DNA from: Clostridia bacterium
Lineage (GTDB): Bacteria > Bacillota > Clostridia > Christensenellales > Borkfalkiaceae
Assembly (NCBI GenBank): GCA_017522945.1
Contig: JAFWXT010000059.1
Span: 1 to 60,100, forward strand
Length of the DNA stretch: 60,100 nt
Reading direction: 5' to 3'
A program made the translations under genes and the position numbers. The stretch's first letter is position 1. Each line of letters starts with the position of its first letter. This document shows, one piece after another, positions 35,575-44,686 of this stretch. The notes under the pieces were generated by a model that searched no databases, was not told the DNA's origin, and worked only from the letters and a program-made list of their open reading frames with translations.

Positions 35575-36439
35575 CAAATTTTCCTATAAATCGTAATTCT
35601 TCTTTAAGTTTTATCTTTTGCGTATTATATACGCGGTCTTTAATAAGTTTAATAAGTTTATAAACGTCACTTGATTTTTGCCCGTTATTGATAATAAAAT
35701 TAGCGTGTTTTTCAGAAACGGTTGCACCGCCTATAGTATATCCTTTTAAACCCGCTTGGTCAATTACTTTTCCTGCAAAATAGCCATCGTTTAAAAACAC
35801 CGAACCACAGCTTTTTCCAAGCGGTTGACTGCTTTTTCTAAGTTTTTTAAAGCGTTCTTTCTTACTTTCAATAACGTCAAGTTCACTTGGCTTTAACATA
35901 AAAGCTACCGATGAAATAATTTCACCCTTATTTTTATCAAAAATACTTGTTCGATAACCAAATTCACATTGCTCGTTATTAAAAATGCCATTGTTAGTAA
36001 TTACATACGCTATGTATTCGCTAATACTTTTTGAAAAGCAACCTGCGTTCATACAAACTGCACCGCCAACCGTCGCTGGTATTCCTTCTGTAAATTCTAA
36101 ACCGCCTAAACAGTTAAGCTCGGCACTTTCGCGCAGTTTTGAAAGTGGCAAACCACATTCGGCAACGATTAGCGAGCCAGTAAAACGCATTTTTACCATA
36201 TTCTTGGTATTTATAACAATACCATCGTACCCATAATCTGAAAATAGAATATTCGAGCCGTTACCGATAGCAACGTATTCTAAATTTGTAGCAGTTGCAA
36301 TTTTAAGTTCATTATGATTTTTTGGAAAAACCATAATTTTAGTATCGCCACCCGTTTTATAAGTGCTATACTTCTTTAAACATTCGTTTATTTTATATTC
36401 TATACCGTAACTATTGAGCATAGCAATATATTCATTCAT
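35567..36439 (-). CDS. murB: UDP-N-acetylenolpyruvoylglucosamine reductase
   Basis: A 290-residue type II MurB, an FAD enzyme that reduces enolpyruvyl-UDP-GlcNAc to UDP-MurNAc with NADPH. Recognisable stretches are YKTGGDTKIMVFP, AIGNGSNILFSD, FTEGIPATVGGAVCMNAG and GKSCGSVFLND (the catalytic serine region). ATG 36439 lies nine bases after AGGAG; the ATG three codons upstream touches that site and is unlikely. It lies 34 bases after the solute-binding protein gene. Confidence 0.95.
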   Translation of the reverse strand: MNEYIAMLNSYGIEYKINECLKKYSTYKTGGDTKIMVFPKNHNELKIATATNLEYVAIGNGSNILFSDYGYDGIVINTKNMVKMRFTGSLIVAECGLPLSKLRESAELNCLGGLEFTEGIPATVGGAVCMNAGCFSKSISEYIAYVITNNGIFNNEQCEFGYRTSIFDKNKGEIISSVAFMLKPSELDVIESKKERFKKLRKSSQPLGKSCGSVFLNDGYFAGKVIDQAGLKGYTIGGATVSEKHANFIINNGQKSSDVYKLIKLIKDRVYNTQKIKLKEELRFIGKFDD

Positions 36440-36473
36440 AAACTTCATCTCCTATTTTACACTAAATAATAGT

Positions 36474-37409
36474 TTATTTCAAACGTTTTAGCGCGTTTTT
36501 TATACTTTGGGCATTCATTTGATAATTTTTGCACATATTTTTTAAATTTTTTAATTGTTCTCCACTTAAAATGGGGTAGGTTGTATATTCATGATTACTT
36601 TCGTTAAAAATATTTAAAAGCGAATTGCACGCATTTGAATAACCGTTTGGCGTAAGCATTCCAATATTTTCAAGTGCGTTTTCTCCTTTGCAATATGATA
36701 GTAAATAACTAATAAATTTTTTGCTTTCATCATTTTTATTTGAAGTTGAAATTATCGATATATATTGATTCAGGTCGTTAAAACGTGAAAGTTGTTTAAT
36801 CTCTATCTCTATCCCCTTATTTTGAAGCCTAAATAAATCGCGTTGTGTACCGAGTAAAGCGTAGTTCTTATTACCGTAAAAAGCATAAATTGCGTCGGTT
36901 GATTTATATTCACCTACAATAGGGATTTTTATATCTTCCATATAGTATGCAATCGCGCTTAGTGCGTATTCCTGCATCGAAAGTATAATCCCGTCAATTT
37001 TTTGCCCCTTTCGTGATATAAGTAAATACCCACCCTTGCACCAACATTCTGCATAACTATCTTTTTCTATTTCAACAAGCTTAGCGTAAGGTAAATCAAG
37101 CCCTGCTGAATAGGAGATTAGGTTAGGATAAATATTATTATTAAAATTTTCGATTGCGCTCGTTGGTGTATGATGCGTTACCCTTACAACCGTACCCGTT
37201 ATATCACTAAATTTTTTTGCTACCTTTTTCAAAAAGGTTGTACGAGAGCCGATTCCCCCTTCAATCATATCAAGATGCCAAATTTCTAAAGTTTTAATAC
37301 TTGTAGTTGCATTTTCGCGACTATTAGTTGTTAATGGAACAATAATAAGCGATAAAAGGCTTACCGCCGACAAAAAAAAGCATAAAAAAATAAAGAGCAC
37401 TTTTCTCAT
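36474..37409 (-). CDS. Extracellular solute-binding-like protein (orphan)
   Basis: A 311-residue exported protein. The N-terminal helix (residues 3-25) is a signal peptide or anchor without a lipobox cysteine. The mature part begins with EIWHLDMIEGG and fits the pattern of family 1 solute-binding proteins, including an early W/H motif, KFSDITGT and a late TPNGYSNA region. No ABC permease or ATPase lies nearby. It sits between ppx and murB in what looks like one transcript. It could sense or bind a wall precursor rather than serve transport, but that is speculation. Confidence 0.65.
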   Translation of the reverse strand: MRKVLFIFLCFFLSAVSLLSLIIVPLTTNSRENATTSIKTLEIWHLDMIEGGIGSRTTFLKKVAKKFSDITGTVVRVTHHTPTSAIENFNNNIYPNLISYSAGLDLPYAKLVEIEKDSYAECWCKGGYLLISRKGQKIDGIILSMQEYALSAIAYYMEDIKIPIVGEYKSTDAIYAFYGNKNYALLGTQRDLFRLQNKGIEIEIKQLSRFNDLNQYISIISTSNKNDESKKFISYLLSYCKGENALENIGMLTPNGYSNACNSLLNIFNESNHEYTTYPILSGEQLKNLKNMCKNYQMNAQSIKNALKRLK

Positions 37410-37460
37410 AGGTTAATATATGAGAAAAATACCCTTTAAATGTTATTTTTAATTAAAATT

Positions 37461-38975
37461 TTATAAAATATCTAAGTTTTTCTTGAAGATACGTCTAAAA
37501 TCGTTAGCAGCGTTCATTGCGTCCTTAATTTCAAGAGTAGCTTCGCCTACAAGTTCGGTTTTCATAATAACTGAATCGCCTAAAACGTCACAATTGATGC
37601 CTGTTACACAACTTGCCATACTTCTATCTAAGCTTTCAGCTATACGAAGAATAATACCAAGCTTTCTTATAATTTCAACGTCGGTTTCGTTTAGATAATC
37701 TTTATATTTTACAAGTTCGCTAATAGAGAAATCGTCGTTTTTATGAACTGCAACAACTTGTGAAGCTAAAACTATTTCGCGGTGAGTTACACCGTAAATT
37801 GCTGAATTTAAAACAATATAACTGCTATGCTTTTGATAATCGTAATACTTTATGCTTGTTCCTGCATCGTGTAAATATGCCGCAATTTTTAAAATTCTTA
37901 AATATTGACGTGGGAATTTGTGTAATACGCGTAATTGCTTGAATAATTGAACTGAAATATTAAGAACCTGTTCAACGTGTTTTTCGTTACAACCATAGTA
38001 TTTTGTTAAAGTTTTTAAACTATAAGTTAAAACGTCGCTTACAGGTTTTTCAACGGTTAAAGGCATTGCGTAGTTAAACATAATACCTTCGCGTAGGCCG
38101 TTACCTGAAATAATAATTTCGCTAAAATCTTTATACTTGATAAAAGAACGAACTGCAGCTAAAGCGCTTGGTAAAATATCTGCTCTTGTTGAAGATACGC
38201 CCTTAATTCTTTTCTTCTTATCTAAGTCAAGCCCTTTTAAAGTGTTATAAATCATATCGTAATCATCGGTTGGGATATGATAATTATGAACTATTGAATA
38301 AGGGCACTTTTTCATTACTTTACTAATACGCGCTAAGCTTCTGCACGAACCGCCAACGCCTATTAGTTGAGCGTCTGGATCTATTTCGTCAAGCCAAGGG
38401 ATTTTCTTTAACTGTTCAGTAAAGAATTCTTCAATTTTTAAAGCTTGTTCTTCAGGCTTTAGTCCGTCGTTTGCAAAAAGTTCGGTTAAAGTTACAGCAC
38501 CAAATGGTAAAGTTTCGTAATGAAGAAGATTTCTTCTATTATAGTAAATAAGTTTAGTAGAGCCACCGCCGATTTCAATAATAACGCCCTTAGGTATATC
38601 CATTGTGTTGATAACCCCACGATATACGTAAAGAGCTTCTTCTTCGGCTGATAAAACTTTTAATTTAATACCGCAAGTAGTAGCAACTTCATCCAAAAAG
38701 CTTCTTTGGTTCTTTGCACGACGAACTGCTGCAGTTGCAACCGCAATAATACGGTCAATACCGTGTGCGTCACAAAGCCTACGGAACATTTTTAAGGTTT
38801 TTAAGGTTTCTTGAATGCGTTGAACTTTTAAAAACCCGTCGCGCTCCATATCTTTGCCAAGACGTACGCTCTCCTTTAATTGATCAACTACAATAAAGTG
38901 CCCATCTCCAAGCATTTGAACAATTACTAATCTCGCTGTGTTCGACCCAAGGTCGATAATGCCAATCTTTTCCAC
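37461..38975 (-). CDS. ppx: Exopolyphosphatase/guanosine pentaphosphate phosphatase family
   Basis: A 504-residue protein with the Ppx/GppA actin-like fold. The phosphate-1 motif is IDLGSNTARLVI, followed by VATAAVRRAKN, the phosphate-2 motif EIGGGSTKLIY and GVGGSCRSLARI. The C-terminal third is an HD-type helical domain with YLHDAGTSIKYYDYQKHSSYI. The family degrades inorganic polyphosphate, and some members also act on pppGpp. The start is GTG at 38975 behind AGAGG. Confidence 0.92.
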   Translation of the reverse strand: MEKIGIIDLGSNTARLVIVQMLGDGHFIVVDQLKESVRLGKDMERDGFLKVQRIQETLKTLKMFRRLCDAHGIDRIIAVATAAVRRAKNQRSFLDEVATTCGIKLKVLSAEEEALYVYRGVINTMDIPKGVIIEIGGGSTKLIYYNRRNLLHYETLPFGAVTLTELFANDGLKPEEQALKIEEFFTEQLKKIPWLDEIDPDAQLIGVGGSCRSLARISKVMKKCPYSIVHNYHIPTDDYDMIYNTLKGLDLDKKKRIKGVSSTRADILPSALAAVRSFIKYKDFSEIIISGNGLREGIMFNYAMPLTVEKPVSDVLTYSLKTLTKYYGCNEKHVEQVLNISVQLFKQLRVLHKFPRQYLRILKIAAYLHDAGTSIKYYDYQKHSSYIVLNSAIYGVTHREIVLASQVVAVHKNDDFSISELVKYKDYLNETDVEIIRKLGIILRIAESLDRSMASCVTGINCDVLGDSVIMKTELVGEATLEIKDAMNAANDFRRIFKKNLDIL

Positions 38976-39269
38976 TTCTATATTCGCCTCTCGCTTTTAA
39001 AATCTTTTTTTTAGTACAATAAAAATTAAAATCAATCTTTATCCAACTATATTATATCATACTTTTAAAAAATTTTAAAGGGGGTTTTAACTTTTTTGTG
39101 CAACTTTTTTAAACAATAGTTTTTTATCTTTTTAAATTTTAATAATTTTGCTAAAAATTTTAAATTTAAGGGAGGTATTATAAACAAATAGACCAGTTTT
39201 CTATCTTTTAACCCAAAAAATGGCTATTATACAAAATGCACAAATACTTATGCAAATAAGTATAAAAAA
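38976..39269. other. AT-rich intergenic region
   Basis: About 290 bases of A and T tracts. On the minus strand TATAAT near 39048-39056 may serve as the ppx -10 box. At 39244-39263 ATACTTAT and ATAAGTAT form a perfect 8-bp stem with a GCAA tetraloop just after the TSUP stop codon; the T-run after it is poor, so it is only a weak candidate terminator. I see no ORF with a ribosome binding site. Confidence 0.5.
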
Positions 39270-39659
39270 CTAATTTTTTTCAATATTTTTTTGCTTTGAT
39301 TTTTTTATTAGATTATAAAAACGCGAAAGCGCAAGAAAAATTAAAAAGCCACCAAAAAGTTTAGTTTGCAAATCGCTTTCGATAAGTTTTAATAAAAATA
39401 CTGCACCTATACTTGAACCAACCGCACTTATGACGAGTGGTAATAATCCTTTAAATTTCAAAAGACCGTTTTTGGCGTGAATTATAAGGGCAATTATCGC
39501 CATGGGTATAAAACAAATTAAATTTATTGCTTGCGCGTTTTTTTGCGCGATATCAAAAAGAAAGGTAAGAATAGGAATAAGCAAAGTACCACCGCCCATT
39601 CCCATGCCACCAAGTAATCCGCCAACTATTCCTGCTAACCCTAAGTAAAGATAAATCAT
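39270..39659 (-). CDS. TSUP-family permease, half-size (second of pair)
   Basis: About 129 residues with four hydrophobic segments and the glycine-rich TSUP opening GLAGIVGGLLGGMGMGGGTLLIP. The TauE/SafE family moves sulphur-containing or other small anions; a full-length protein has two such halves. Here each half is its own gene. ATG 39659 lies 14 bases after AAGGAC; an upstream GTG is too close to that site. Confidence 0.8.
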   Translation of the reverse strand: MIYLYLGLAGIVGGLLGGMGMGGGTLLIPILTFLFDIAQKNAQAINLICFIPMAIIALIIHAKNGLLKFKGLLPLVISAVGSSIGAVFLLKLIESDLQTKLFGGFLIFLALSRFYNLIKKSKQKNIEKN

Positions 39660-39698
39660 ATGTAAAATCACTTGTCCTTAAACGCCTTTTTACTATTC

Positions 39699-40070
39699 TT
39701 AGAAAAAGGCCAATTTAGCACCGGCAACAAGCATAACGAAAGCAAAAATATAAGCAACCGTTTTATTGCTTGCACCCTTTAATAAAAATGCACCCACCGT
39801 ACCACCTAACGTAACGCCACCTGCGCACGAAAGTAGGTTGTAAAGGCTAAGTTTAACGCTAAACAAATATATAATTGCGCTTGCAATACATATAGGCAAC
39901 ATAACCGCAATAGCAGTTGCTTGCGCTTCCTTTTGTTCAAGCTTATAATGTTTTGTAAGTAGTGGCACTACAACCATACCGCCACCACCGCCAAAAAAAC
40001 CGTTAATAAATCCAATTATAAGCCCTAAAATTACCGATAAAAAAATGTTTTTATTTTTTTGCATAACCAT
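39699..40070 (-). CDS. TSUP-family permease, half-size (first of pair)
   Basis: A 123-residue protein with four hydrophobic segments and the TSUP signature INGFFGGGGGMVVVPLL. It matches the N-terminal half of a TauE/SafE permease, and the next gene matches the second half, so the two probably assemble. The start is uncertain because ATG GTT ATG precedes the basic QKNKN stretch and no ribosome binding site is clear. Confidence 0.8.
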   Translation of the reverse strand: MVMQKNKNIFLSVILGLIIGFINGFFGGGGGMVVVPLLTKHYKLEQKEAQATAIAVMLPICIASAIIYLFSVKLSLYNLLSCAGGVTLGGTVGAFLLKGASNKTVAYIFAFVMLVAGAKLAFF

Positions 40071-40159
40071 AGTTTGCGCAATTTTGATTTATTTTACTTA
40101 TATATAAAAAAAAGTATAATAATTGAATATATTTTTTGCAATTTTTAAGTGAAAAATCA

Positions 40160-40188
40160 TTGCATTATTCTTCAATTTATAGTATAAT
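40160..40188 (+). promoter_or_regulatory. Promoter of the large lipoprotein gene
   Basis: TTGCAT at 40160-40165 and TATAAT at 40183-40188 are 17 bases apart; the start codon is 45 bases downstream behind AAAAGGTG. Confidence 0.78.
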
Positions 40189-40232
40189 GTTTAGAGTATT
40201 AAATTACGCAAAATTTTATCAAAAGGTGTAAT

Positions 40233-43200
40233 ATGAAAAAAATTACCAAGTTTAACTTAAGAACTTTATTAGTACTTGTTTTATCTTTGGCACTTTGCTT
40301 CTCTACACTTCTATCTGTTGCTTGTGATAAGCCAGATAGCAGTAGTAGTTCAAGCTCTTCAACTACCGAAGAAGATAAAACAGTTTACCCAACCGATACT
40401 CAAGCCATCACAAACGGCGACTTTGAGTTCTCAACCTTTGAAAACAAAGTTTCAGATTATCCTGATGCTACTTCAATCGGTTGGTCACGCACTTACGATT
40501 CAATAGTTGTTTCGTCAGATAGTTCTTCAAAGAGTTCAGGTATTATCAATACAAAACCTGGCGAAGATTACAATACTATGGCTGAAAAACAAGGTTTCCC
40601 AAAAGTTGCAGGTGCTGAAGCAGGTACTGAAGTTTATTACAATCCAGGCACTCCATACGATTATGGCTTTGTAACCGAATCATTTGATTGGGTTGAACCA
40701 GCTGAAGGCGAAACTGCTATCACTAACGACGACGCTTTACCAATGACTGGTAATAAGGTTTTAATGATTAGAAACCAAACTAACAACACTCAAGTTAAAG
40801 GTACTGCTCAAAAGTTTACTTCAACAAGCTCGTTAACTCTTGGCAGAAACGAATACGCTGAACTTTCAGTTTGGGTTAAAACCGACTATTTAGTTAACTC
40901 GTTTGGTGTTGATCACGGTGCGTATATTGCAGTTCAAAACACTATTTCTACTAGTGCTGCCCCATTCATTATTAAAAATATTAATACTGATGGCAACTGG
41001 GCTAAATACACACTTTACCTTTCTTCATCTGATTTTTCAACTTCTTCTTTCAAAGTTGTTTTAGGTTTAGGTTTTGGTTCAAAGGCTAACACTACCGAAT
41101 ACGTTGAAGGTTTTGCTTTCTTCGATAACGTTACTTATAAAACAATTACAAGAGAAGAATATAATACAGCTACTACTGGCGTTACTAAGTATTTCCTTTA
41201 CGATAATTACGAATTGGTTGAAGATGATATCGTAGCAGACCAAAATGGTGCTGACTTTACAGATAACACTAAAGAAGGTACTGACGCAGATAAATCATTC
41301 ACCCACGTTAAGTATTCTTTATCACACAGAAAGGAAAAAGCTGCTGCTAATCATTCATTATTAACTAATTACACTGTTGAAAACCGCGATTACGGATTTA
41401 ATGCAGACGGTGCAGTTAACGTTAAAGCAGTTAGTGAATTAGCTCTTAATACAGAAGAATCAAATCCTGAAGTTAGCGGTAACGTTCTTTATATTAACCA
41501 CTCTACCCCAACAAGCACAAACGTTACTTCACAAGTTTTCGAACTTGCAAGTGGTTCACACCTACAACTTACTTTCTGGGTTAAGGTTCACACTCAATAT
41601 CCTAACGATACTGGTTTAACTATTAACGTTAAAGATTTAGGAACAAATGGCGACCCTAATGATAGCACTTCAACAGCTGTTGCTTCAAACGTTAAAACTG
41701 ATGAGTACGAAAACGAAGATTACGGTAATTGGTGTCAATACGTTATTTACCTTTCAAACACTGCAGACGATCAAACAAGAAAATTTGTTGTAAGTTTTGA
41801 TTTTGGTACAACTGCTAACAGCTTAACAAACGGTGAATTTGAATTAACTCAAGGTTATGCAATCATTTCTGATTTTAGCTCTTACGAATTAACTAAAGAA
41901 GAATATGCTATTGCTGACGTTGCAAAATACACTTACGCTAAAAAAGTTTCTCTTTCACACGACTTAAAGAGTGAATCAAGCAGTGACGATAAAAATGACA
42001 ATTATACTTTTAACTATAGTTCAAACGATAACTACGCTGTTTCACAAGGTGAAGTTGCAACAAACGTTATAGGATACACTGGCGTTGTTGGTAACTCTAA
42101 ATTCGTTGGCGGTACTGCTGAAACAACTTATGAAGCAACTGGCGTAACTGCAGGTATTGTTAATAGCGAAACTTACACTAACCTACCTAGCGACCTTGGT
42201 AAAAATGGTGATAACAAACACGTTCAACCTTTAATGATTGATAGAGCTGATAACGCTCCAACCTTTGGTTACGTTGGTTCAAATGGTTTAGTTGCTGCAG
42301 GAAGCACTGCACTTATTACAATTAAAGTTCGCGTAGTAGGTAGCGCAACTGCTTATATTTATCTTGCAAGCACCGATCCACTTGGATTAGATATTGAAAC
42401 TGGCGAAACTAATAAATTTAAAGTATTAGATGTTAACGCAACTGGATTAAAAGTTGAAAACAACGAATTAAAAGAAAGCGGAAGCAACCTTAACCATTCA
42501 TTCGTTATTACAGTTACTGAAACTGATATGCAAGCTGCCTATATGGAAGACGGTTGGTTAACAGTTAGATTCCTTATCGTTGCAGGTAACGAAGCTATCT
42601 CTTACAGACCAGAATTCTGGAACGGCGCAAGAGACGGTAGCGACGCTGGCGCAGGCACTGTTTACTTTGATTCTTATTCAGTTTCTACTACTAAATCTGT
42701 TAGAGATTTACAAGAAGAAATCAAAGCTGATTACAACTTAGAAGTTGATGGAACTAAGTTCACTCGCGTTCCTACAACAGTTAAATATACTAACGAAGAT
42801 GGCGAAGAAGCTACTAAGTATATCACTTACAGCGAAAAAGAAGTTCTTTGGATTTACGACGAATGTAAAACTCAAATTATTGATTTAACTACAGTTTACA
42901 CCGTTAACGAAGAAGATAGAACTACAAGCGATGATGATACAGATGTTGAAGATAGTACTTCAAGCGATAGTCAAGCGCCAGAAACTTCATTTAGCGCAGC
43001 ATTACAAATCACTTCAATTATTGTTGCTTCAGTTTTAATCGCTGCACTAATTGCAGTTCTTGTTAGAATGTTAGTTAAAAAATATCGTAAAGATAAAGGT
43101 GCATCAGCATCTTACTATAACAGAGATAGCAGAGAAAAAGCAGGCCTTGCAATCGAAGCTAAAAAAGCAAGATTAGCCGCTAAAGAAAGCGATACTGTTG

Positions 43201-43388
43201 AAGTTCCTGAAGAAGAAGCTACTCCTTACGATTACGACAATATGGAAAATAATCTTGTAGAAGAAAGCGAAGAAGAAAACGCTGAAGAAAGCCAAGATGA
43301 AGAATCATCTCCTGCTACTGAAGAAGAAAACGCTGAAACTATAGAAGAAGCTCCTGCCGAAAGCGAAGATAACGGCGAAAATAACTAA
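40233..43388 (+). CDS. Large surface lipoprotein with C-terminal membrane segment
   Basis: A 1051-residue exported protein that I do not recognise. The signal peptide ends in a lipobox (LLSVAC), then a Ser-rich stretch. The ectodomain contains repeated beta-sandwich-like units of about 250 residues. Each has a pattern like 'LSVWVKT ... GNWAKYTLYLS ... FKVVLGLGFG' followed by '(E)EY', and a third, more diverged copy ends in GTVYFDSYSV. A membrane helix lies near residue 930 (SIIVASVLIAALIAVLVRM), then a basic stretch and an acidic E-rich tail of about 100 residues. The repeats resemble carbohydrate-binding folds. It is probably abundant and wall-facing. Confidence 0.8.
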   Translation: MKKITKFNLRTLLVLVLSLALCFSTLLSVACDKPDSSSSSSSSTTEEDKTVYPTDTQAITNGDFEFSTFENKVSDYPDATSIGWSRTYDSIVVSSDSSSKSSGIINTKPGEDYNTMAEKQGFPKVAGAEAGTEVYYNPGTPYDYGFVTESFDWVEPAEGETAITNDDALPMTGNKVLMIRNQTNNTQVKGTAQKFTSTSSLTLGRNEYAELSVWVKTDYLVNSFGVDHGAYIAVQNTISTSAAPFIIKNINTDGNWAKYTLYLSSSDFSTSSFKVVLGLGFGSKANTTEYVEGFAFFDNVTYKTITREEYNTATTGVTKYFLYDNYELVEDDIVADQNGADFTDNTKEGTDADKSFTHVKYSLSHRKEKAAANHSLLTNYTVENRDYGFNADGAVNVKAVSELALNTEESNPEVSGNVLYINHSTPTSTNVTSQVFELASGSHLQLTFWVKVHTQYPNDTGLTINVKDLGTNGDPNDSTSTAVASNVKTDEYENEDYGNWCQYVIYLSNTADDQTRKFVVSFDFGTTANSLTNGEFELTQGYAIISDFSSYELTKEEYAIADVAKYTYAKKVSLSHDLKSESSSDDKNDNYTFNYSSNDNYAVSQGEVATNVIGYTGVVGNSKFVGGTAETTYEATGVTAGIVNSETYTNLPSDLGKNGDNKHVQPLMIDRADNAPTFGYVGSNGLVAAGSTALITIKVRVVGSATAYIYLASTDPLGLDIETGETNKFKVLDVNATGLKVENNELKESGSNLNHSFVITVTETDMQAAYMEDGWLTVRFLIVAGNEAISYRPEFWNGARDGSDAGAGTVYFDSYSVSTTKSVRDLQEEIKADYNLEVDGTKFTRVPTTVKYTNEDGEEATKYITYSEKEVLWIYDECKTQIIDLTTVYTVNEEDRTTSDDDTDVEDSTSSDSQAPETSFSAALQITSIIVASVLIAALIAVLVRMLVKKYRKDKGASASYYNRDSREKAGLAIEAKKARLAAKESDTVEVPEEEATPYDYDNMENNLVEESEEENAEESQDEESSPATEEENAETIEEAPAESEDNGENN

Positions 43389-43409
43389 AAAAAGTTAAAC
43401 TTAAAATAA

Positions 43410-43440
43410 AAGGCCTACCCTTGTGGTAGGTCTTTGTTTT
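43410..43440 (+). terminator. Terminator of the large lipoprotein gene
   Basis: AGGCCTACC and GGTAGGTCT form a 9-bp stem with one G-U pair and loop CTTGT, followed by a T-rich tract. Confidence 0.82.
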
Positions 43441-43492
43441 TTACTAGGTTTGTATTTATATATTATAAAAAGTAAAATTGTATAAAATATAA

Positions 43493-43532
43493 TTAAAAGG
43501 AATACGCCTTTTTTGTGCATATTCCTTTTTAA
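43493..43532 (-). terminator. Terminator of the RNA repair operon
   Basis: TTAAAAAGGAATA and TATTCCTTTTAA pair around a central spacer, with A and T runs at both edges. It lies just after the RNA ligase stop codon. Confidence 0.7.
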
Positions 43533-43533
43533 T

Positions 43534-44679
43534 TTAGTATTTTATCTCTTTTAAAATATCTAATTGCTCGTAATCATTTATTAAAAGCGAAATATAATCT
43601 ACACCGCGCTGAGTTAAAATTTCTTTACCCGTTAGGCTTGTATCAAGATGCTTAAAAGCAACGAATGATAGCGGATGATTTTTTATTACCGAAGCAACTG
43701 CCTTTCTATCGTGGCTATATTCTTCATATAAATTATCGGCAAATTTGCATATTTGATCGGCACGATAGCAAAGTTCTGCAAATTTATACTCATAATATTT
43801 GATCGCAGGCTCAAATTCTTGGCGTTCATCAATTATAGCTTGCAACTTTTCGGGGTTTAAAATTATCATTTCTATGCAAGTTTTTTTAGAAAGTTCTTGC
43901 ATTGTTGAAAGATGATGCATTGCAACGTAATCAAGTGATTTTATTTTTACTCGATTGTAATTTTTATCAACCACAACAAACCCTTCGTTTGATATTTGTT
44001 CGGTATTATCTTTATTTAACTCCCCTGCCGCCTTTATACAATCTTCAAGACTTGAAAGCGGATATTTTTTGGGTTTAATAATACCAATATCGCACTCAAA
44101 TTCTTCGCCTGTAAGGTTATTTCGCGTACCTAAATGATAAAGCATTGCCTTGCTATATTCGATTACAACCCTTGTTTCTGGGCTTACAAGCTCAAATATG
44201 TAGGTGCAATTTTTATCTAAAAGATCAAAACAAATTTGATTATAGTTAATCGATCTTTTTATAACTGCATCGTATGTTAAGCCAGGATACCCGTCAACAT
44301 AAGCAAATTCGGCGCGTATTGTTTTATTGGTTGAAAACTGCCATTTTTGATTTTGAAAGTCATACCAAAGCTTAATAATCGAGCCGTCAACCTTTTCTAA
44401 AACCTTTGCGCTATTCCAGTCGATTTTATCGGCATATCCTTCGGTATAATTACCAAATTTTCTAAACGGCCAACAAACTACTTGCAATTTTTCAACGTCA
44501 ATAATAATTCCACGCGCTTCTTGAACGATGGGATTATAAAAATCGGCAACGATAGCATAGTTAAATATCGCTAAGTTTTCATCGCGACGAACCTTAACTT
44601 CGTAATCGTTTTTTAACTTTTCTTCCCAGTCAGTTTTATTTTCATTTATAAATTTACATAAATGTGAGTTTAAATTCAT
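43534..44679 (-). CDS. RNA ligase, T4 Rnl1-like
   Basis: A 381-residue ATP-dependent RNA ligase. Nucleotidyltransferase motifs are in order: motif I KVDGS (96-100, adenylated lysine K96), an upstream ARGIII with R56, motif III IFELV (161-165), motif IV EGFVV (232-236) and motif V VKIKS (244-248). A helical C-terminal domain of about 120 residues follows, as in Rnl1 enzymes, where it helps bind tRNA. Such ligases join 3'-OH and 5'-phosphate RNA ends. The gene starts seven bases after the kinase-HD gene, behind GAGG overlapping that gene's stop, so ligase and end-healing enzyme are made together. Confidence 0.9.
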   Translation of the reverse strand: MNLNSHLCKFINENKTDWEEKLKNDYEVKVRRDENLAIFNYAIVADFYNPIVQEARGIIIDVEKLQVVCWPFRKFGNYTEGYADKIDWNSAKVLEKVDGSIIKLWYDFQNQKWQFSTNKTIRAEFAYVDGYPGLTYDAVIKRSINYNQICFDLLDKNCTYIFELVSPETRVVIEYSKAMLYHLGTRNNLTGEEFECDIGIIKPKKYPLSSLEDCIKAAGELNKDNTEQISNEGFVVVDKNYNRVKIKSLDYVAMHHLSTMQELSKKTCIEMIILNPEKLQAIIDERQEFEPAIKYYEYKFAELCYRADQICKFADNLYEEYSHDRKAVASVIKNHPLSFVAFKHLDTSLTGKEILTQRGVDYISLLINDYEQLDILKEIKY

Positions 44680-44686
44680 AGTTACC

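Noticed and set aside
39244..39263. Stem with GCAA loop as a firm terminator
   Set aside because: The stem is perfect but AT-only apart from two pairs, and the following T-run is interrupted.
40233..43388. S-layer or adhesin naming of the large lipoprotein
   Set aside because: No SLH, LPXTG or cell-wall-binding motif is visible; only export and anchoring can be supported.
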